In this document: in pieces, positions 42,930 to 56,417 of the stretch | How the letters are laid out: each line of letters starts with the position of its first letter | Numbering within the stretch: position 1 is the stretch's first letter | From: JAJPHW01 sp963771505 | GTDB taxonomy: Bacteria > Acidobacteriota > Terriglobia > Terriglobales > Acidobacteriaceae | Length of the DNA: 64,000 nt | Direction: 5' to 3' | Assembly: GCA_963771505.1 (NCBI GenBank) | Contig: CAVYTO010000001.1 | Coordinates: forward strand, 496,001-560,000 | Made by a program: the position numbers and the translations under genes | The notes under the pieces: model-generated | What the model was told of the DNA's origin: nothing | The model's database searches: none | Seen by the model: the letters and a program-made list of their open reading frames with translations, nothing else

Positions 42930-43553
42930 ATGGTTGAAGAAGAAAAAGCCCAGAACGCGGAAGCGGGAGTGGCAGCGCAGACGCCGGAAGAAACTCCGGC
43001 CGGACCTCCGCGCAATCCCAACATGCGGTGGTACATCATTCACTCGTACTCGGGCTTCGAGCGCAAAGTGAAGGAGTCGCTCGAGTCGCGCGTGCAGGCA
43101 TTCGGGCTGCAGCAAAAGATTGGCACCGTGCTGATTCCGACCGAGGCGGTGACGGAAGTCAGGAACGGCAAGAAATATACGGTTGAGCGCATGTTCTATC
43201 CCGGCTACGTGCTGGTTGAGATGGACATGAACGATGAAGTCTGGCACGTGGTGAAATCGACGCCGCGAGTGACCGGGTTTGTCGGCACCGGGCAACAGCC
43301 CACTCCGCTGAGCGAAGAAGAAGTGCAGCACATCGTCTACCGGGTCAGCGAAGCGAAGGACAAGCCCAAGCTCAAGGTGAAATTCGAGAAGAACGAGTCG
43401 GTGCGCATCACGGAAGGCGCGTTCGCGAGCTTTACCGGCGTGGTCGACGACGTGAATGAAGACCGATCGACGCTAAAAGTAATGGTCACGATTTTTGGCC
43501 GCTCGACCCCGGTGGAACTCGAATTCGGGCAAGTGGAAAAAGTGCTCACCTAA
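42930..43553 (+). CDS. nusG: Transcription termination/antitermination factor NusG
   Basis: NusG binds RNA polymerase and couples it to Rho or the ribosome. The 207-residue protein has an acidic, Pro-rich N-terminal extension of about 30 residues, then the NGN domain (MRWYIIHSYSGFERKVKESL, MFYPGYVLVEMDM, VTGFVGTG) and a C-terminal KOW domain (VRITEGAFASFTGVVDDV ... VTIFGRSTPVELEFGQVEKV). It is in the secE-nusG-rplK series. Confidence 0.98.
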   Translation: MVEEEKAQNAEAGVAAQTPEETPAGPPRNPNMRWYIIHSYSGFERKVKESLESRVQAFGLQQKIGTVLIPTEAVTEVRNGKKYTVERMFYPGYVLVEMDMNDEVWHVVKSTPRVTGFVGTGQQPTPLSEEEVQHIVYRVSEAKDKPKLKVKFEKNESVRITEGAFASFTGVVDDVNEDRSTLKVMVTIFGRSTPVELEFGQVEKVLT

Positions 43554-43577
43554 GAAGGCTGAGACAGGAAAGAGAAC

Positions 43578-44009
43578 ATGGCAAAGAAAGCAACAGGTTT
43601 TGTTAAGCTGCAAATCGCGGCGGGAAAAGCGACTCCGGCGCCGCCGGTGGGACCTGCGCTCGGTCAGGCGCAAGTCAACATCATGGAGTTCTGCAAGCAG
43701 TTCAACGCCCGCACTGGCGCTAAAGAGATGGAAGGGCTAATCATCCCGGTCGTCATTACGGTTTTCAGCGACCGCACGTTCACTTTCATCACCAAGACGC
43801 CGCCAGCTTCCATCCTGTTAAAGCGCGCTGCGTCCATCGCAAAAGGATCCGGCACGCCCAACAAAGACAAAGTTGGAAAAGTTACCGTCAAGCAGGTGGA
43901 AGAAATCGCCAAGCAGAAAATGCCGGACCTGAATGCAGCTTCGGTCGAAGCGGCGATGAAAAGCGTTCGCGGGACTGCCCGTTCCATGGGCATTGAAGTG
44001 GTTGGCTAG
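43578..44009 (+). CDS. rplK: 50S ribosomal protein L11
   Basis: L11 forms the GTPase-associated stalk base on 23S rRNA. The 143-residue protein shows the Pro-rich N-terminal domain (KLQIAAGKATPAPPVGPALG, NIMEFCKQFNART) and the RNA-binding C-terminal domain (GTARSMGIEV). Normal length, no anomalies. It is 24 nt after nusG. Confidence 0.99.
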   Translation: MAKKATGFVKLQIAAGKATPAPPVGPALGQAQVNIMEFCKQFNARTGAKEMEGLIIPVVITVFSDRTFTFITKTPPASILLKRAASIAKGSGTPNKDKVGKVTVKQVEEIAKQKMPDLNAASVEAAMKSVRGTARSMGIEVVG

Positions 44010-44086
44010 AGATTTGTAACGGGTTTGGTCACGATCACCACGGCTTGCCGGAACAGCGGCCAGCGGTGGGAGACTAGGAGAAAGTA

Positions 44087-44794
44087 ATGATCAAGGCAGG
44101 CAAGAACATCACCAAGGCGAGGGCGGCAGTTGAGGCCCGCGCTTACGCGCTGCAGGACGCAGTCCCACTCTTGCAGAAGATTAAATACACGAAGTTCGAT
44201 GAGACCGTAGAAGTCACGATGCGGTTGGGAGTCGATCCCAAGCACGCGGACCAGATGGTGCGCGGCACGGTTGTGCTTCCGCATGGCCTGGGAAAATCGA
44301 AGAAGGTGCTGGTCATCGCCTCCGGCGACAAGATTCGCGAAGCCGAACAGGCGGGCGCGGACTTTGTGGGCGGCGAGGAAATGGTCGAAAAGATCAGCAA
44401 AGAGAATTGGACGGATTTTGACGCGCTGATCGCTACCCCCGACGTTATGAAGTCGGTGGGGCGGCTAGGCAAGGTGCTTGGTCCGAAAGGGCTGATGCCG
44501 AATCCGAAAACCGGGACCGTCACTTTCGACGTTGCCAAGGCGGTGCAGGAAGTGAAAGCCGGCAAAGTCGAATTCCGCACGGATAAAACCGCGCTGGTTC
44601 ACGTTCCCGTAGGCAAGATATCTTTCTCGGCGGAAAAGCTGGTAGACAACGCAACTACAGTGATCAGCAGCGTGGTCAAGGCAAAACCCGCTGTTGCCAA
44701 GGGCAAGTACATTAAGGGTTGCTATCTCAGCTCCACCATGGGTCCCGGCATTTCGATCGACACTTCCGCCGTGGAAGCGGCAGCGAAGGCGTAA
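44087..44794 (+). CDS. rplA: 50S ribosomal protein L1
   Basis: The 235-residue L1 forms the mobile E-site stalk and usually represses its own operon by binding the mRNA leader. Conserved motifs: KFDETVEVTMRLGVDPKHADQ in the first domain, LGPKGLMPNPKTGTVT and GKVEFRTDKTALVHVPVGK. The 77-nt gap before it contains no obvious mimic of the L1 rRNA site, though this was not folded by computation. Confidence 0.99.
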   Translation: MIKAGKNITKARAAVEARAYALQDAVPLLQKIKYTKFDETVEVTMRLGVDPKHADQMVRGTVVLPHGLGKSKKVLVIASGDKIREAEQAGADFVGGEEMVEKISKENWTDFDALIATPDVMKSVGRLGKVLGPKGLMPNPKTGTVTFDVAKAVQEVKAGKVEFRTDKTALVHVPVGKISFSAEKLVDNATTVISSVVKAKPAVAKGKYIKGCYLSSTMGPGISIDTSAVEAAAKA

Positions 44795-44842
44795 ACAGCC
44801 TTCAGGCACAAGCGACAACCAACGAATTTCAAGGACGAACTT

Positions 44843-45391
44843 ATGGCAGTTACACGAGCGAGAAAAACCGAACAAGTGGAAAAGCTGGCAAAAGACCTGC
44901 AAAAGGTTTCGAGCCTGGTGGTCACGACCTACACCAAGATGACGGTGTCCCAGGACTTTGAACTGCGCAAGACCTTACGCAATAGCGGCGCAAAATACAC
45001 CGTCGTGAAGAACACGCTGGCAGAGCGCGCGGCCAAGGGCACCAAGCTGGAAGAAGCCCTGAAAGACCTTTCCGGCGTCACTTCCATTGCCTACACGGAA
45101 GGCGATCCCGTTGGGATGGCCAAGGTCCTGGCGAAGTATGCGAAAGACAACCCGGAATTCACGTTCAAATCCGGAGTGGTCGAAGGGCGCGTGGTTTCGA
45201 TTAAGGACATCGAAGCGCTCGCCACCATGCCTTCGAAAGAAGAGCTTTACTCCAAGCTGCTGTTCCTGATCAATGCGCCAGCGCAACGCCTGGTAACGGT
45301 GATGGGAGCGGTGGGACGCGATCTGGCGGTGGTGATCAACCAAGGCGTGGAAAAGCAGAAATTCACAAACGACGCTCCGGCGGGCGTTTAA
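44843..45391 (+). CDS. rplJ: 50S ribosomal protein L10
   Basis: L10 anchors the L7/L12 dimers. The 182-residue protein shows the N-terminal rRNA-binding part (MAVTRARKTEQVEKLAKDLQ, LRKTLRNSGAKYTVVKNTLA) and the C-terminal helix that binds L12. It is 48 nt after rplA. Confidence 0.98.
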   Translation: MAVTRARKTEQVEKLAKDLQKVSSLVVTTYTKMTVSQDFELRKTLRNSGAKYTVVKNTLAERAAKGTKLEEALKDLSGVTSIAYTEGDPVGMAKVLAKYAKDNPEFTFKSGVVEGRVVSIKDIEALATMPSKEELYSKLLFLINAPAQRLVTVMGAVGRDLAVVINQGVEKQKFTNDAPAGV

Positions 45392-45399
45392 ACAGGTGT

Positions 45400-45449
45400 G
45401 GTTTAACCAGTTTCGGTTCAACCAGTTTCAGGGCGGTGAAAGCCCGCCC
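45400..45449 (+). repeat. Tandem 15-bp repeat and hairpin in the rplJ-rplL spacer
   Basis: GGTTTAACCAGTTTC (45400-45414) is followed directly by GGTTCAACCAGTTTC (45415-45429), differing at one base. Then GGGCGG-tgaaagc-CCGCCC (45431-45449) can form a hairpin. The 213-nt spacer is unusually long for this gene pair and holds no gene. Confidence 0.6.
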
Positions 45450-45604
45450 GAAAGAGATTGAATTGCGGACGTGCGGGAGTTGCGCGGGCCCTGTTCACGG
45501 CGTTGTCTGGCGCTTGGAGCGGCGGGCCTGATCGCACTGGAAACCCGGCACGAACGCGATGAAATAACGCAAAATAGACTTAATTTTCAAATTGGAGAAA
45601 TAAC

Positions 45605-46000
45605 ATGGCTGACGCGCAATTAACAGAAGATCAAATTGTTGACGGAATTGTGAACCTGTCGCTGCTTCAGGCGGCGTCGATTGTTAAGAGGCTGGAAGAG
45701 AAATTGGGAGTTTCGGCAGCGGCCGCAGCCCCGATGATGATGGCTGCCGGCGGCGGAGCGGCGGCAGGAGCGGCTCCAGCCGAGGAAAAGACGGAATTTG
45801 CCGTCGTCCTCAAGGAAGTTGGCGCCAATAAGATCAATGTGATCAAGGCAGTCCGCGAAGTCACCAGCCTGGGCTTGAAAGAAGCCAAGGACCTGGTCGA
45901 TGGCGCGCCCAAGACGATCAAAGAGGGCGTGACTAAGGAAGAAGCGGAGACCATCAAGAAGAAGTTTACCGATGCTGGCGCGTCTGTAGAAGTGAAGTAG
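45605..46000 (+). CDS. rplL: 50S ribosomal protein L7/L12
   Basis: L7/L12 is the multicopy stalk protein that recruits translation GTPases. The 131-residue protein has the N-terminal dimerisation domain (DGIVNLSLLQAASIVKRLEE), an Ala/Gly/Met hinge, and the C-terminal domain (EKTEFAVVLKEVGANKINVI, LGLKEAKDLVDGAPK). Normal length. Because of the 213-nt gap after rplJ it may have its own expression signals, suiting its four- to sixfold stoichiometry. Confidence 0.99.
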   Translation: MADAQLTEDQIVDGIVNLSLLQAASIVKRLEEKLGVSAAAAAPMMMAAGGGAAAGAAPAEEKTEFAVVLKEVGANKINVIKAVREVTSLGLKEAKDLVDGAPKTIKEGVTKEEAETIKKKFTDAGASVEVK

Positions 46001-46007
46001 TCGAGTC

Positions 46008-46039
46008 TGGGGCGGGGGCAAGGCCTCCGTCCCACTTTT
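46008..46039 (+). terminator. Intrinsic terminator or attenuator between rplL and rpoB
   Basis: TGGGGCGGGGGC (46008-46019) pairs with GCCTCCGTCCCA (46023-46034) with two G-T wobbles, then CTTTT. It starts 8 nt after the rplL stop. By analogy with the E. coli rplL-rpoB attenuator it would let only part of the transcripts pass into rpoBC. Confidence 0.75.
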
Positions 46040-46443
46040 ACCTCGGGCAAGCTGCAAGACTTGGGGTGGAGCGCGATCCTACTTTTGAAGCTTTGGATAA
46101 CGTGATAGCATCTATAAGACACGTCTTCCCAACTTCATTCTGAGTGGCTGCGATTTCTCCGGTAGGTACGCGTTCGGAGAATGCAAGGTATCGTTGTCAC
46201 GAGTTGGTGGACTATCCCGCGGGCGGCGGGATGGAACAGGCCTTACGAACTGGCGCGGAAAAGACAATCTGAACAAGGCACGAGTGCCGTAAATGGCGCC
46301 TACGGGGATTCACGTCCCTGCGGGCGAATTCGTCTTTTCAGCAATTTCTAACCGATACGAATACCGCGGCGCGATGGCGCGCCCTGCACATCCCGCGGTC
46401 GGTGGCAGCCCGAGAGCTGCACAGGAAAGTGGAGAACATCCGC
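46040..46443 (+). other. Long rpoB leader without a gene
   Basis: About 400 nt separate the attenuator-like hairpin from the rpoB ATG. No frame here has a plausible protein. A weak promoter-like pair (CTTTGG ... TATAAG, about 46089-46116) is possible. The length suggests an untranslated leader with processing or regulatory sites, as is found before rpoB in other bacteria. Confidence 0.4.
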
Positions 46444-49400
46444 ATGGCAAAGAGCAATGGGTTCCGCACACGTTTCGACTTCTCAAAAATTCCGGCCACC
46501 ATTCAGATACCAAATCTGATCGAGGTGCAAAAGCGCTCCTACGAACGCTTCCTGCAAATGGACCGGCTGCCCAGCGAGCGTGACGACGCCGGGTTGCAGT
46601 CCGTTTTTCAATCGGTGTTTCCGATCTCCGACTTCCGCAACGTATCACAACTGGAGTTCGTTGATTACGCCATTGGTAACTGGGAGTGCAAGTGTGGTCA
46701 CCTCAAGGGACTGCACCATCTGCGCACCACCTGCAAAAATTGCGGCAACACCGTCATCACCGACCCTTTCCATCCGGGCGACGTTCTGTGCCACAAGTGC
46801 GGCACCTATAACGCGAACACGCCGGACTTCTGCAACAAATGCGGAGACCCGGTCGGATTACAACTGAAATATGACGTGGCCGAATGCGAAGAGCGCGGCA
46901 TGACCTACTCGGCGCCGCTCAAGGTGACGATGCGCCTCACGATCTTCGATAAGGACGCCGAGACCGGCGCTCGTTCGATCCGCGATATCAAAGAGCAGGA
47001 AGTATTCTTCGGCGATGTGCCGCTGATGACCGAAAACGGCACATTCATCGTGAACGGCACCGAACGAGTCATCGTCAGCCAGTTGCACCGCTCTCCGGGC
47101 GTATTTTTCGAGACCGCCAATAACCGCACCTATTTCCTGGGAAAGATCATTCCCTACCGCGGATCGTGGGTTGAATTTGAGTACGACCAGAAGAACGTTC
47201 TGTATGTCCGCATTGACCGCAAGCGCAAATTCCTGGGTACGATCTTCCTGCGCGCGTTGGGCCTGCGTTCGGGCGAAGACATTCTGCGGACGTTCTATAC
47301 CGTGGACCGCCTTGCCGTCCGCGACCAGAAACTTTTCTGGACGCTCGATCCGGCGTCGGAGAAAGCGACCAACCTGCTGGGCATGAAGCTGGCCCGCAGC
47401 GTCAAGAGCAAGGCGGGCGATGAGATCGCCCATTCGGGACGGAAGATCAACGCCACCACGCTGAAGGAAATCCAGAAGGCGAAGATTTCCGAGATCGAAG
47501 TGGATGTTTCGGACCTCGAAGGAGCATGGGTAGCTTCGGATGTCGTCGACACGACGACCGGCGAAGTGTTGCTGGAAGCAAATTCGGAAGTGACCCCTGA
47601 CAAGGTCTCGAAGATTCTTGAGTCCGGGGTCGTCGAGATGAGCGTTTTCTTCCCCGAGCGAGACGATGTGGGTACGGTAATCTGCCAGACCCTGAAGCGC
47701 GATGCCATCAAGACCCCGCAGGAAGCGCTGATCGAGATCTACCGCAAGTTGCGTCCGGGCGATCCGCCGACGCTCGACACGGCGACTGCACTATTTCACG
47801 GCATGTTCTTCGACCCGCGCAAGTACGATTTTTCGCGCGTAGGACGGTTGAAGTTCAATATCAAGCTGTTCGAAAACCAGGACGCAAGCAGCCTGGACAA
47901 TCGCACGCTTGAACCGGGCGATTTCTACGCCACCATCCGCTACCTGCTGAAACTGCGCAAGAACATTGGCGCGGTCGATGACATCGATCACCTGGGCAAC
48001 CGCCGCGTGCGCGCGGTTGGCGAACTGATGGAAAACCAGTTCCGCATCGGCCTGGTCCGCATGGAACGGGCGATCAAGGAAAAGATGTCGGTCTATCAGG
48101 AAATGTCGACAGCGATGCCGCACGACCTGGTCAACGCCAAGCCGGTGATGGCAGCGATCCGCGAATTCTTCGGATCGTCCCAGTTGTCGCAGTTCATGGA
48201 TCAGACGAATCCGTTGTCAGAGATCACGCACAAGCGGCGTCTCTCGGCCCTTGGGCCGGGCGGGTTGTCGCGTGAGCGTGCCGGATTCGAAGTGCGCGAC
48301 GTTCATCCGACGCACTACGGTCGCATCTGCCCGATTGAAACGCCGGAAGGTCCGAACATCGGGCTGATCTCGTCGCTCAGTTGCTATGCCCGGATTAACG
48401 ACTATGGCTTCATTGAGTCGCCCTACCGCCGCGTCAAGGGCGGCAAGGTGCTCGACTTTGTCAGCGTAGTCAATGCCGGCGACAGCGACCTGAAGGTCGG
48501 CGATCATCTGGAAAAGCACGAACTCGAGAAACTCAACAGCGACCTTAAAGACCGCCGCAAGAGGCTGATTGAGCCCGAGCCGTTCTCGTTCTACCAGTCG
48601 GCGTGGGAAGAAGATCGTCACGTGATCGCGCAGGCCAACGTTGAACTCGACGACAAGGGCCGCATTGTAGGAGAACTGGTAAACGCCCGAAAGGCTGGCA
48701 ACTTCGTTCTCGTCACCCCTGAAGAAGTCGGCTACATCGACGTGAGTCCGAAGCAGCTCGTGTCGGTGGCCGCATCGCTTGTGCCGTTCCTTGAGCATGA
48801 CGACGCAAACCGCGCGCTGATGGGCGCGAACATGCAACGCCAGTCCGTACCGCTGCTTCGCGCCGAGGCCCCGCTCGTCGGCACCGGCATGGAAGGCGTC
48901 ACGGCGCGCGACTCCGGCGCGGTGATTCTTGCCAAGCGTAACGGGATTATCGATTCCGTCGACTCCGAGCGCATCATCGTTCGGGTCGAAGGCGAGCACC
49001 ATCCCGGCCAGCTCTCGCGCGAAGTGGGCAGCGACATTTATCAGCTCACGAAGTTCAAGCGCTCAAACCAGAACACTTGCATTAACCAGAAGCCGGTGGT
49101 CTTGAAAGGACAGCGGGTCACGAAAGGCCAAGTTCTGGCTGACGGCCCCTGCACCGATCACGGCGAGTTGGCGCTGGGACGGAATGTGCTCGTGGCTTTC
49201 ACGCCATGGCGCGGTTACAACTTCGAGGACGCGATCCTCGTATCCGAAAAGCTGGTGAAAGAGGACTACTACACCTCCGTCCATATTGAGGAATACGAGA
49301 TCGAGTCACGGGACACGAAACTCGGTCCCGAAGAAGTCACCCGCGATATTCCCAACGTCAGCGAATCGATGCTGCGAAACCTGGACGAAGCGGGAGTCAT

Positions 49401-50922
49401 CCGCATCGGCGCCAGCGTGAAGCAGGGCGACATCCTGGTTGGCAAGGTTACTCCGAAAGGCGAAACCCAGCTGACGCCGGAAGAGAAGCTTCTGCGGGCG
49501 ATTTTCGGCGAAAAGGCCGGCGACGTGCGCGATGCCTCGCTTTATTGCCCTCCGGGGATCGAGGGCATCATCGTCGACGTCAAGATCTTCTCCCGCAAGG
49601 GCCAGGAAAAAGACGAACGCGCGAAAGCCATCGAGGGCACGCAGGTTGCGAAGCTCGAAAAGAACTTGTCGGACGAAATCCGCATCCTGACCGACGAACG
49701 GCTGAAGCGCCTGGAGAACATCCTGGGCGGGAAGACGGTCCAGGCGGACTTGCACGACGAGCGCACCAACAAACGCCTGCTGACCAAAGATGCGGAACTC
49801 GACCGCGACGCCATTGAACGCATTTCGACCCGCAATCTTAAGCGGATCAAGTATGCGGACAAAGACCCTCGCGTTAATGAGCAGATTGACGAGATCGAAG
49901 AAATGACTTCGCGCCAGATTGACGTTCTGAAGAAGATCGTCAACGAGCGCAAAGACAAGCTCACCAAGGGCGACGAACTGCCCCCGGGCGTGATCAAGCT
50001 GGTCAAGGTCTACATCGCCATGAAGCGCAAGCTGAGCGTTGGCGACAAGATGGCCGGCCGCCACGGCAACAAGGGCGTAATCGCTCGCATTCTGCCGGAA
50101 GAGGACATGCCTTACCTCGAAGACGGCACGCCGATGGAGATCGTGCTCAATCCGCTGGGCGTTCCTTCCCGTATGAATGTGGGGCAGATCCTTGAAACCC
50201 ACCTCGGATGGGCAGGACACGAACTGGGCAAGAAGATCACGGCGATGCTCGAAGAAAACACCACGGAAGCGGCGATCCGCAAAGAACTCAAGATCCTGTT
50301 CAAGGATACGGTTCTGGCGGACACCATCAGCGGCTTCAGCGATGAGGAACTGATGGCGGTCGCTCCGACGCTCAAACGCGGAGTTTTCGCCGGATCGGCG
50401 GTATTTGACGGCGCCCGTGAAAGCGAAATCAAGGCCCTGCTCAGCAGCGCAGGTCTGCCGACTTCAGGCAAGACTTTTCTGTACGACGGCATGACTGGCG
50501 ACAAGTTCGAGCAACCGGTGACGGTTGGCTACATTTACATGCTGAAGCTTTCTCACCTGGTGGACGACAAGATTCACGCTCGCTCCATCGGACCGTATTC
50601 GCTCATTACCCAGCAGCCGCTGGGTGGTAAAGCGCAGTTTGGCGGACAGCGCTTCGGAGAAATGGAAGTCTGGGCCCTTGAAGCTTACGGCGCAGCCTTC
50701 ATTCTTCAGGAATTGCTGACCGCGAAGTCTGATGACGTGTATGGCCGTACCAAGATTTACGAGGCCATCGTGAAAGGCGAAGCCGCCATGGAACCGGGCG
50801 TGCCAGAGTCGTTCAACGTTTTGATTCGCGAATTGCAGTCGCTCTGCCTCGATGTGGAGTTGGTCAAGGCGAGCGAACGGAAGCCGGTGCTGGGTACGAC
50901 TTCATCGGCGGCAGCAGACTGA
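46444..50922 (+). CDS. rpoB: DNA-directed RNA polymerase beta subunit, with N-terminal zinc-ribbon insertion
   Basis: The catalytic beta subunit has 1492 residues from ATG 46444 (MAKSNGFRTRFDFSKIP). Family motifs are all present: SQLSQFMDQTNPLSEITHKR in the rifampicin region, RDVHPTHYGRICPIETPEG-type (shown here as two parts, VHPTHYGR and CPIETPEGPN), KMAGRHGNKGV and GGKAQFGGQRFGEMEVWALE. Between the usual DFRNVSQLEFVDYAIG and LKYDVAECEERG segments sits an extra stretch of about 60 residues (79-138, nucleotides 46678-46857) with eight Cys in CxC/CxxC pairs (C82, C84, C97, C100, C116, C119, C130, C133), i.e. two likely zinc ribbons absent from E. coli RpoB. rpoC follows. Confidence 0.98.
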   Translation: MAKSNGFRTRFDFSKIPATIQIPNLIEVQKRSYERFLQMDRLPSERDDAGLQSVFQSVFPISDFRNVSQLEFVDYAIGNWECKCGHLKGLHHLRTTCKNCGNTVITDPFHPGDVLCHKCGTYNANTPDFCNKCGDPVGLQLKYDVAECEERGMTYSAPLKVTMRLTIFDKDAETGARSIRDIKEQEVFFGDVPLMTENGTFIVNGTERVIVSQLHRSPGVFFETANNRTYFLGKIIPYRGSWVEFEYDQKNVLYVRIDRKRKFLGTIFLRALGLRSGEDILRTFYTVDRLAVRDQKLFWTLDPASEKATNLLGMKLARSVKSKAGDEIAHSGRKINATTLKEIQKAKISEIEVDVSDLEGAWVASDVVDTTTGEVLLEANSEVTPDKVSKILESGVVEMSVFFPERDDVGTVICQTLKRDAIKTPQEALIEIYRKLRPGDPPTLDTATALFHGMFFDPRKYDFSRVGRLKFNIKLFENQDASSLDNRTLEPGDFYATIRYLLKLRKNIGAVDDIDHLGNRRVRAVGELMENQFRIGLVRMERAIKEKMSVYQEMSTAMPHDLVNAKPVMAAIREFFGSSQLSQFMDQTNPLSEITHKRRLSALGPGGLSRERAGFEVRDVHPTHYGRICPIETPEGPNIGLISSLSCYARINDYGFIESPYRRVKGGKVLDFVSVVNAGDSDLKVGDHLEKHELEKLNSDLKDRRKRLIEPEPFSFYQSAWEEDRHVIAQANVELDDKGRIVGELVNARKAGNFVLVTPEEVGYIDVSPKQLVSVAASLVPFLEHDDANRALMGANMQRQSVPLLRAEAPLVGTGMEGVTARDSGAVILAKRNGIIDSVDSERIIVRVEGEHHPGQLSREVGSDIYQLTKFKRSNQNTCINQKPVVLKGQRVTKGQVLADGPCTDHGELALGRNVLVAFTPWRGYNFEDAILVSEKLVKEDYYTSVHIEEYEIESRDTKLGPEEVTRDIPNVSESMLRNLDEAGVIRIGASVKQGDILVGKVTPKGETQLTPEEKLLRAIFGEKAGDVRDASLYCPPGIEGIIVDVKIFSRKGQEKDERAKAIEGTQVAKLEKNLSDEIRILTDERLKRLENILGGKTVQADLHDERTNKRLLTKDAELDRDAIERISTRNLKRIKYADKDPRVNEQIDEIEEMTSRQIDVLKKIVNERKDKLTKGDELPPGVIKLVKVYIAMKRKLSVGDKMAGRHGNKGVIARILPEEDMPYLEDGTPMEIVLNPLGVPSRMNVGQILETHLGWAGHELGKKITAMLEENTTEAAIRKELKILFKDTVLADTISGFSDEELMAVAPTLKRGVFAGSAVFDGARESEIKALLSSAGLPTSGKTFLYDGMTGDKFEQPVTVGYIYMLKLSHLVDDKIHARSIGPYSLITQQPLGGKAQFGGQRFGEMEVWALEAYGAAFILQELLTAKSDDVYGRTKIYEAIVKGEAAMEPGVPESFNVLIRELQSLCLDVELVKASERKPVLGTTSSAAAD

Positions 50923-51113
50923 TTGGGCGTGGGCCGCTGGTCGTTCGTCATTGGCGACCAGCGTTCGGCCCAAATTGAAATTTTGAGACACGATCCGCTG
51001 CGTTTCGCTCTTGGGGCAGCGGATCATGAAATTAAGCTAGCGACAAACGACTAGCGACGTTACTTCAAGGGCCGCCAGCGGCAGCGCATGACCGCAGGAA
51101 GCGGAGGAACACC

Positions 51114-55301
<4,188 letters not shown>

Positions 55302-55314
55302 CCGAAACGGCGAT

Positions 55315-55349
55315 AGCAGCGGGCAGCAATGCCCGCTGCTGCCTTTCTA
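55315..55349 (+). terminator. Terminator of the rpoBC operon
   Basis: AGCAGCGGGCA (55315-55325), loop GCAA, and TGCCCGCTGCT (55330-55340) form a perfect 11-bp stem, followed by GCCTTTCT. It lies 13 nt after the rpoC stop. The T-run is short, so read-through is possible. Confidence 0.8.
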
Positions 55350-55358
55350 ACGCTTGTT

Positions 55359-56324
55359 ATGCACGCTAATCCACAGCACCTCGGCGAGCAGACACGAAGC
55401 ATCCTGCCCGTGCCTCCTCCTACCGTTCAGGGCACTCTCGCCCCGCTGGTGCTTCGAAGCTTTCGCCTGCTAAGGCTGGCCTTCTGGCGCGCTTTTCAGC
55501 ATGACGCTTTCACCATCGCGAAAGCGGCAGCGTATTCATCCATCCTGACCCTGTTTCCAACTCTGCTGGTTGTAGGTTCGGTCCTCGCCGCCTCGCACCG
55601 GACTGAAGTCTATTTGCGTGAAATTTCCTATGCAGTCGGACGCATTCTGCCTGCCGGGAGCGCGGCCGCTGTGGGCTATCTGAAGGGCGACTCGCTGCAA
55701 CGTCCCTTGGGATTGCTGATTACAACCTCCCTATTGACCTTGTGGACGGCCTCCGGCGCAATCATTTCCTGGATGGACGGCTTTCGACGCTGCTACGAAC
55801 TGCCCAAGACCTGGGGTCTCGTGAAAGAGCGGTTCATCGCTTTTGCTTTGGTCATACTCGCGGGAGTTCCGCTGAGCTTTGCCACGGTGTTTGTGGCATT
55901 CGGAAACCGCATCGAGTCTCGCATCCTATTTCATATCGGGCACGAGTTCGGGCCATTCATATTGTTGCTGTGGATGGTGATCCGTTGGACGGTCGCGTTG
56001 CTCACCAGCATTGCCGTGATTTCGCTGATCTATCACAACGCGGTTCCGCGCACGCAACCCTGGCACAGTGTCCTTCCGGGAGCGACCCTGGCCACCGCGA
56101 TGTGGTTCGGCGCCACATTGATGTTCGGCTGGTACCTGCAACACTACGCCGACTACAGCATCATGTACGGCTCGCTCGGCGTTGGCATTGCCCTTCTCGT
56201 GTGGATGTACATGGTGTCCCTAATCATTCTCATTGGCGCCGAATTTAACGCGATGCTCTTCCCTCGAGCATTCCTAGGCCGCGAGTTGCGGGCGATGCCC
56301 GTGCCTCAAACCGGCACACGGTAG
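55359..56324 (+). CDS. YihY/BrkB-family inner-membrane protein
   Basis: The 321-residue integral membrane protein has about six hydrophobic segments and the family pattern FTIAKAAAYSSILTLFPTLL, LWTASGAIISWMDGFRRCYE and VLPGATLATAMWFGATLMFGWYL, ending IGAEFNAMLFPR. These proteins were once called ribonuclease BN in error; they are probably transport or envelope proteins of unknown activity. ATG 55359 is preferred, because the ATG at 55329 lies inside the loop of the rpoC terminator hairpin. Confidence 0.88.
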   Translation: MHANPQHLGEQTRSILPVPPPTVQGTLAPLVLRSFRLLRLAFWRAFQHDAFTIAKAAAYSSILTLFPTLLVVGSVLAASHRTEVYLREISYAVGRILPAGSAAAVGYLKGDSLQRPLGLLITTSLLTLWTASGAIISWMDGFRRCYELPKTWGLVKERFIAFALVILAGVPLSFATVFVAFGNRIESRILFHIGHEFGPFILLLWMVIRWTVALLTSIAVISLIYHNAVPRTQPWHSVLPGATLATAMWFGATLMFGWYLQHYADYSIMYGSLGVGIALLVWMYMVSLIILIGAEFNAMLFPRAFLGRELRAMPVPQTGTR

Positions 56325-56417
56325 GTTTCTTCCTTCCGACCTTCGTATCTTAAACCAACCAATCTTCCGTTTAGAATTGACAAGTGAAACGATACCCCAC
56401 TGAGTGCGCGAGAAATA

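Noticed and set aside
49306..50220. Long antisense frames within rpoB (also 48217-49002)
   Set aside because: Shadows of the rpoB codon pattern; Arg/His/Val-rich low-information products.
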